NCBI RefSeq assembly: GCF_000380085.1 | Contig: NZ_KB904538.1 | Location: 225,995-289,994 of the forward strand | DNA from: Streptococcus merionis DSM 19192 | GTDB taxonomy: Bacteria > Bacillota > Bacilli > Lactobacillales > Streptococcaceae | DNA: 64,000 nt | Reading direction: 5' to 3' | Shown here: one piece after another, positions 60,725 through 64,000 of the stretch | Layout of the letters: each line of letters begins with the position of its first letter | Numbering within the stretch: position 1 is the first letter of the stretch | Program-made: the position numbers and the translations under genes | The notes under the pieces: model-generated | Database searches by the model: none | Told to the model about the DNA's origin: nothing | What the model saw: only the letters and a program-made list of their open reading frames with translations

Positions 60725-60738
60725 AACAAACGTTTGCT
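60725..60738. promoter_or_regulatory. LacI-type operator O1
   Basis: AACAAACGTTTGCT contains the perfect palindrome CAAACGTTTG, typical of LacI-family sites. It lies 30-40 bp before the aldolase start, within its likely promoter. The same core is repeated at O2 (60890-60902). Confidence 0.7.
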
Positions 60739-60761
60739 TACAAGTGCATTCTAACACTCAA

Positions 60762-60775
60762 AGAAAGCGTTGTCA
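60762..60775 (-). promoter_or_regulatory. Candidate catabolite response element (cre)
   Basis: Minus-strand TGACAACGCTTTCT matches the CcpA cre pattern TGNNANCGNTNNCA at all but the last position. It lies upstream of the aldolase promoter. It could also be a weak third LacI-type site. Confidence 0.5.
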
Positions 60776-60889
60776 ACATTCTGTGAAGTTTCTGCAACAA
60801 ATTGCATAAATAGCTTCAAAAAGCCATTTTCAAGCAAATTATTGCGAAAAAATTGATTTCAAAAGTTAATTGTTTTATAATAAAAATAT

Positions 60890-60902
60890 ACAAACGATTG
60901 CA
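60890..60902. promoter_or_regulatory. LacI-type operator O2 in regulator leader
   Basis: ACAAACGATTGCA differs from O1 at one central base. It directly precedes the ribosome site of the regulator gene, pointing to autoregulation. Confidence 0.6.
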
Positions 60903-60915
60903 AGGAGATGTTCTG

Positions 60916-61908
60916 ATGACAACATTAAAAGACGTTGCTAAACTAGCTTGTGTTGATGTCAGCACCGTTTCAAGAGCGCTCAATAATTCAGCCTATGTCC
61001 ATCCAGATACCAAAGCACGAATTATGGCAGCGGTAAAAGAATTAAGTTATCAACCAAATGTCCTTGCTAAAGGACTCAGAGAAGGGAAACGAAATACAAT
61101 AGGTGTCGTTGTCCCTCACCTTCATTTGACAGTATTTGCTGAGATTACACAAGGCATTGAAGAAGCAGCTACTAAAGCAGGTTATGCCACCCTCATCTGC
61201 AATACCAATGATGATCCCTCAATCGAAAAAGAATGCTTAAATAGGCTTCGTAATGGTTTTGTAGATGGTATCATCATAGCCGGGACAGGACATAATAAAA
61301 AATTATTGAAGGACATTCAAGTTAGTGGAATAGCAATTACTCAAATCATGAGACGTCAAAATTCAGACATTAGCTGCGTCTCTGTTGACTATAAAAAAAG
61401 TGCTTATGAAGCAACTCAATATTTTGCTAAAAAAGGATGTCACAACATTGGACTAATAAATGGAAGCATGAAAATTCCTCCTTATCAAGAACGGTACGAA
61501 GGGTATAAAAAGGCAATAAAAGAGCTAGGATTAACTGAAACCCTTGCTGAATCAAATGGTGCGGTAAACACTCTAGAATATGGCTATCATTGCACTAAAG
61601 AGCTCTTAAACAAAAATCCTAACCTTGATGCTATTATTGCAGCGGTTGATGCTCAAGGTATTGGAGCCCTTAGAGTATTAAAAGAAGAAGCTATTGCCGT
61701 GCCAGACAGTATAAAATTAATCAGCCTCACTGGCCAAGAAATTGGCTCCGTCCTACAAACCACAATGACTGCCATGGAAATACCAGCTGTTGACATCGGA
61801 AGACAGGCTGCTATGATGACTATTGAGGACATCAAAAGTAAGGATAAACATGTCGTTCAGAAAAACCTTATTTTCTCATCAAAACTTGTAGAGCGAGAAA
61901 GTTCGTAG
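60916..61908 (+). CDS. LacI-family transcriptional regulator
   Basis: About 330 residues. ATG 60916 (MTTLKDVAKLACVDVSTVSR) is preferred because AAGGAG is eight bases upstream and the HTH begins at once; an upstream ATG at 60853 is ignored. The N-terminal HTH and hinge helix (YQPNVLAKGLREGK) are followed by a periplasmic-binding-protein-like ligand domain (NTIGVVVPHLHLTVFAEITQGIEEAA). It is divergent from the aldolase/transporter pair, and the 219-bp gap between the start codons contains two matching operators and a cre-like site. It is thus the likely local repressor, responding to the pathway substrate. Confidence 0.92.
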   Translation: MTTLKDVAKLACVDVSTVSRALNNSAYVHPDTKARIMAAVKELSYQPNVLAKGLREGKRNTIGVVVPHLHLTVFAEITQGIEEAATKAGYATLICNTNDDPSIEKECLNRLRNGFVDGIIIAGTGHNKKLLKDIQVSGIAITQIMRRQNSDISCVSVDYKKSAYEATQYFAKKGCHNIGLINGSMKIPPYQERYEGYKKAIKELGLTETLAESNGAVNTLEYGYHCTKELLNKNPNLDAIIAAVDAQGIGALRVLKEEAIAVPDSIKLISLTGQEIGSVLQTTMTAMEIPAVDIGRQAAMMTIEDIKSKDKHVVQKNLIFSSKLVERESS

Positions 61909-61961
61909 ACCTAACCAGTTCTCTCTGATTTGCTAATCCTCTGCAAATTCATAAAATGCTT

Positions 61962-61999
61962 AAAACTCCTCAGTTGGTCTCTGAACTGAGGAGTCATTT
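61962..61999. terminator. Bidirectional terminator between lacI-type gene and carB
   Basis: ACTCCTCAGTT pairs perfectly with AACTGAGGAGT across GGTCTCTG, with A-rich left and TTTTCTT right flanks. Confidence 0.85.
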
Positions 62000-62005
62000 T
62001 CTTAA

Positions 62006-64000
62006 TTAAATCGGTTGTGTCAGGAAGCTTCTGCTTTCCAAAACTTTAAGCATAGCGTTAGCTGTATCCAGGGCGGTGAAGAGAGGAACACCGCTTTCGA
62101 CAGCTGCTTGGCGAATCATCGCACCGTGTTGACCTGCAGTACGCTTGGTACCAACCGTGTTGATGATGGCTTGAACCTTGCCCTGACGAATAAGACTGAG
62201 AATATCTTCATCATTTTCGCCAATTTTAGCGACGCTTCGAGCGAGAACGCCTTGACTTGTCAAGAATTGAGCTGTTCCTGCGGTTGCTAAGATACCGTAG
62301 CCGATATTTTGGAAACGGCGCGCCATCTCGACAATCTCATTTTTACTGTCATCTGCAATGGTAAAAATGACGTTGCCGAAGGTTGGCAGGTGCAGATAGC
62401 TCGCTTCAAAGGCCTTGTAAAGGGCTTTTTCAAGCGTAGCATCAGAACCCATAACCTCACCGGTCGATTTCATCTCAGGTCCTAAGAGACTATCGACCTT
62501 GGCCAATTTAGTGAAAGAGAAGACTGGTGCTTTGACATGCACCTGTTGGCTCTCTGGGTAAAGACCATCTGAATAACCAAGAGCAGCTAAGGTTTTCCCT
62601 AAAATCAACTGAGTAGCTACTTGAGCCATCGGAATCCCCGTCACCTTGGACAAAAATGGTACCGTGCGACTAGCACGTGGATTGACTTCAATGACAAAGA
62701 CTTGCTCGTCTTTGATGACAAACTGAATGTTCATCATGCCAACACAATTAAGACCGACAGCTAAACGTTTAGTATAGTCTACAATGGTATCTTGAACCTG
62801 CTTAGATAGTGTTTGCGGTGGGTAAACTGCCATGGAGTCTCCTGAGTGAACCCCTGCTCGCTCGATGTGTTCCATAATGCCAGGAATAAGGACATGGGTC
62901 CCATCTGAGATGGCATCCACCTCACATTCCTGCCCAACGATATAAGAATCAACGAGGACTGGATGGTCAGGACTGGCCTTGACCGCTGTCCGCATATAAG
63001 TCCGAAGATCTGCTTCGTTCTCAACGATTTCCATAGCTCGGCCGCCGAGCACATAGGACGGCCGCACGAGGACAGGAAAACCAATCTTGCGGGCTGCTTC
63101 AACCGCTTCTTCCTCATTAGTTGCAGTTTGTCCTGGTGGCTGTGGAATGCTCAAATCTTTCAAGGCTTTTTCAAACAAATCACGATCTTCTGCACGATCC
63201 AAGTCCCTTACCTGAGTACCGAGGATCTTGACACCTGCTTCTGCCAACGGTCCAGCCAGATTAATCGCCGTTTGCCCACCAAACTGCAGCACAACCCCAA
63301 GAGGCTGTTCGAGGTCAATGACATTCATGACATCTTCAAATGTTAATGGCTCGAAGTAAAGTTTATCAGAAATTGAGAAGTCTGTTGATACCGTCTCTGG
63401 ATTTGAATTCATGATAATGGCTTCATAACCTGCTGCTTGAATAGCCTTAACAGAATGAACAGTCGCATAGTCAAACTCCACTCCTTGCCCAATCCGAATC
63501 GGACCTGATCCCAATACGAGAACAGATGGTTTTTCAGAGCGAATGGATTCATTTTCAAAAGCGTAGGTTGAGTAGAAATAAGGCGTCTCAGAGGCAAACT
63601 CGGCTGCACAGGTGTCAACCATTTTGTAGACTGGCAAAATGTGATTCTCTAGACGCAATTGACGAACTTCAGCTGGACTGCTATTCCAAAGATCAGCAAT
63701 TTTACGATCGGCAAAACCGTTTTGCTTGGCTAATTTCAGAACAGTCAAGTCTTGCGGCGCTCGGCTGAGAGCTTGTTCGATTTCAAAAATATGGAACAAC
63801 TTGTCTAAGAAGAAAGCATCTATTTTGGTCAGCTCTGCCAGCTCCTCAACCGCGTAGCCACGGCGTATAGCCTCTGATAGGTAAAAAAGACGGTCATCCT
63901 GAGCCTTGAGCAGTTTTTCAACCAAAAGCTCATCTGAAACAGACGCCAACTCAGGCATTTCATTGTGAGAAACACCGATTTCAAGAGAACGACAGGCCTT
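62006..64000 (-). CDS. carB: Carbamoyl-phosphate synthase large subunit, partial (C-terminal two thirds)
   Basis: The reading frame is open through the right window edge. The internal Met at 63958 is not the start; upstream codons ([10 protein letters not shown]) are family sequence. The visible ~665 residues carry the end of the first ATP-grasp half and the oligomerisation region. The second ATP-grasp domain contains [37 protein letters not shown] and [14 protein letters not shown]. The C-terminal allosteric MGS-like domain ends at 62006. The enzyme makes carbamoyl phosphate for pyrimidine and arginine synthesis with CarA. It ends at a strong terminator, so it is the last gene of its operon. 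Confidence 0.97.
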   Translation of the reverse strand, partial: KACRSLEIGVSHNEMPELASVSDELLVEKLLKAQDDRLFYLSEAIRRGYAVEELAELTKIDAFFLDKLFHIFEIEQALSRAPQDLTVLKLAKQNGFADRKIADLWNSSPAEVRQLRLENHILPVYKMVDTCAAEFASETPYFYSTYAFENESIRSEKPSVLVLGSGPIRIGQGVEFDYATVHSVKAIQAAGYEAIIMNSNPETVSTDFSISDKLYFEPLTFEDVMNVIDLEQPLGVVLQFGGQTAINLAGPLAEAGVKILGTQVRDLDRAEDRDLFEKALKDLSIPQPPGQTATNEEEAVEAARKIGFPVLVRPSYVLGGRAMEIVENEADLRTYMRTAVKASPDHPVLVDSYIVGQECEVDAISDGTHVLIPGIMEHIERAGVHSGDSMAVYPPQTLSKQVQDTIVDYTKRLAVGLNCVGMMNIQFVIKDEQVFVIEVNPRASRTVPFLSKVTGIPMAQVATQLILGKTLAALGYSDGLYPESQQVHVKAPVFSFTKLAKVDSLLGPEMKSTGEVMGSDATLEKALYKAFEASYLHLPTFGNVIFTIADDSKNEIVEMARRFQNIGYGILATAGTAQFLTSQGVLARSVAKIGENDEDILSLIRQGKVQAIINTVGTKRTAGQHGAMIRQAAVESGVPLFTALDTANAMLKVLESRSFLTQPI

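Overview
The window is chromosomal DNA of a Streptococcus, most likely of the oral mutans/sobrinus type. Evidence for this is the vicR-vicK-vicX-rnc-smc-HAD-HAD-ftsY order, the pbp2b-recR-ddl order, livJHMGF near clpP, a polA/CoA-binding-protein pair, strong AAGGAG ribosome sites, TGnTATAAT promoters, and streptococcal-type operators (CodY, CtsR, NagR). The species call is an inference. No rRNA, tRNA, CRISPR array, transposase or phage gene was seen.

Layout. 1-3100: the end of a DUF4956 membrane gene, a VTC-domain gene and zwf. 3200-7300: a methyltransferase, ftsY and two Cof-type HAD phosphatases. 7309-12635: an AT-rich accessory cluster. It runs on the minus strand (72-aa ORF, HAD phosphatase, serine-acetyltransferase-like enzyme, ATP-grasp ligase, tiny hydrophobic ORF, MFS exporter) and diverges from an Rgg-type regulator. 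12881-20387: smc, rnc, vicX, vicK, vicR. 20485-29320: small proteins, ddl, recR, pbp2b, an intracellular alpha-amylase and gpmA. 29706-32052: thiolase and HMG-CoA synthase. 32102-41049: a CBS/ACT protein, three poorly known genes and the branched-chain amino acid ABC transporter. 41154-49690: ylbG, clpP, a TPR protein, an AI-2E family protein, a lactonase, a GNAT, a HAD and enolase. 49850-57932: a YueI-like gene, a class B-type sortase, glmS, a CoA-binding protein, polA and an AbrB-type membrane protein. 58041-61908: a trmD relic and a LacI-controlled transporter/aldolase pair. 62006-end: the C-terminal two thirds of carB.

The most interesting object is the accessory cluster. It sits inside the otherwise conserved smc-to-HAD junction and is bracketed by a 101-bp direct repeat with five mismatches. 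The repeat carries the terminator, the promoter and the first seven codons of the neighbouring HAD gene. A perfect 26-bp palindrome lies between the divergent regulator and operon. The gene set (phosphatase, O-acyltransferase, ATP-grasp ligase, exporter, peptide-sensing-type regulator) looks like a regulated pathway for a small exported amide- or peptide-like compound. The product is unknown.

Regulation can be read at several loci. A CodY box lies between the -35 and -10 of livJ, and two NagR-type sites flank the glmS promoter. A CtsR-type site overlaps the clpP -35. LacI-type operators control the transporter/aldolase module. polA and the yueI-like gene both have an extended -10 exactly six bases before ATG, which predicts leaderless mRNAs. 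At least four families of short intergenic repeats are present, two of them with terminal inverted repeats, and they lie in or next to 5' leaders. Another relic is the degraded, frameshifted C-terminal part of a trmD gene at 58041-58325.
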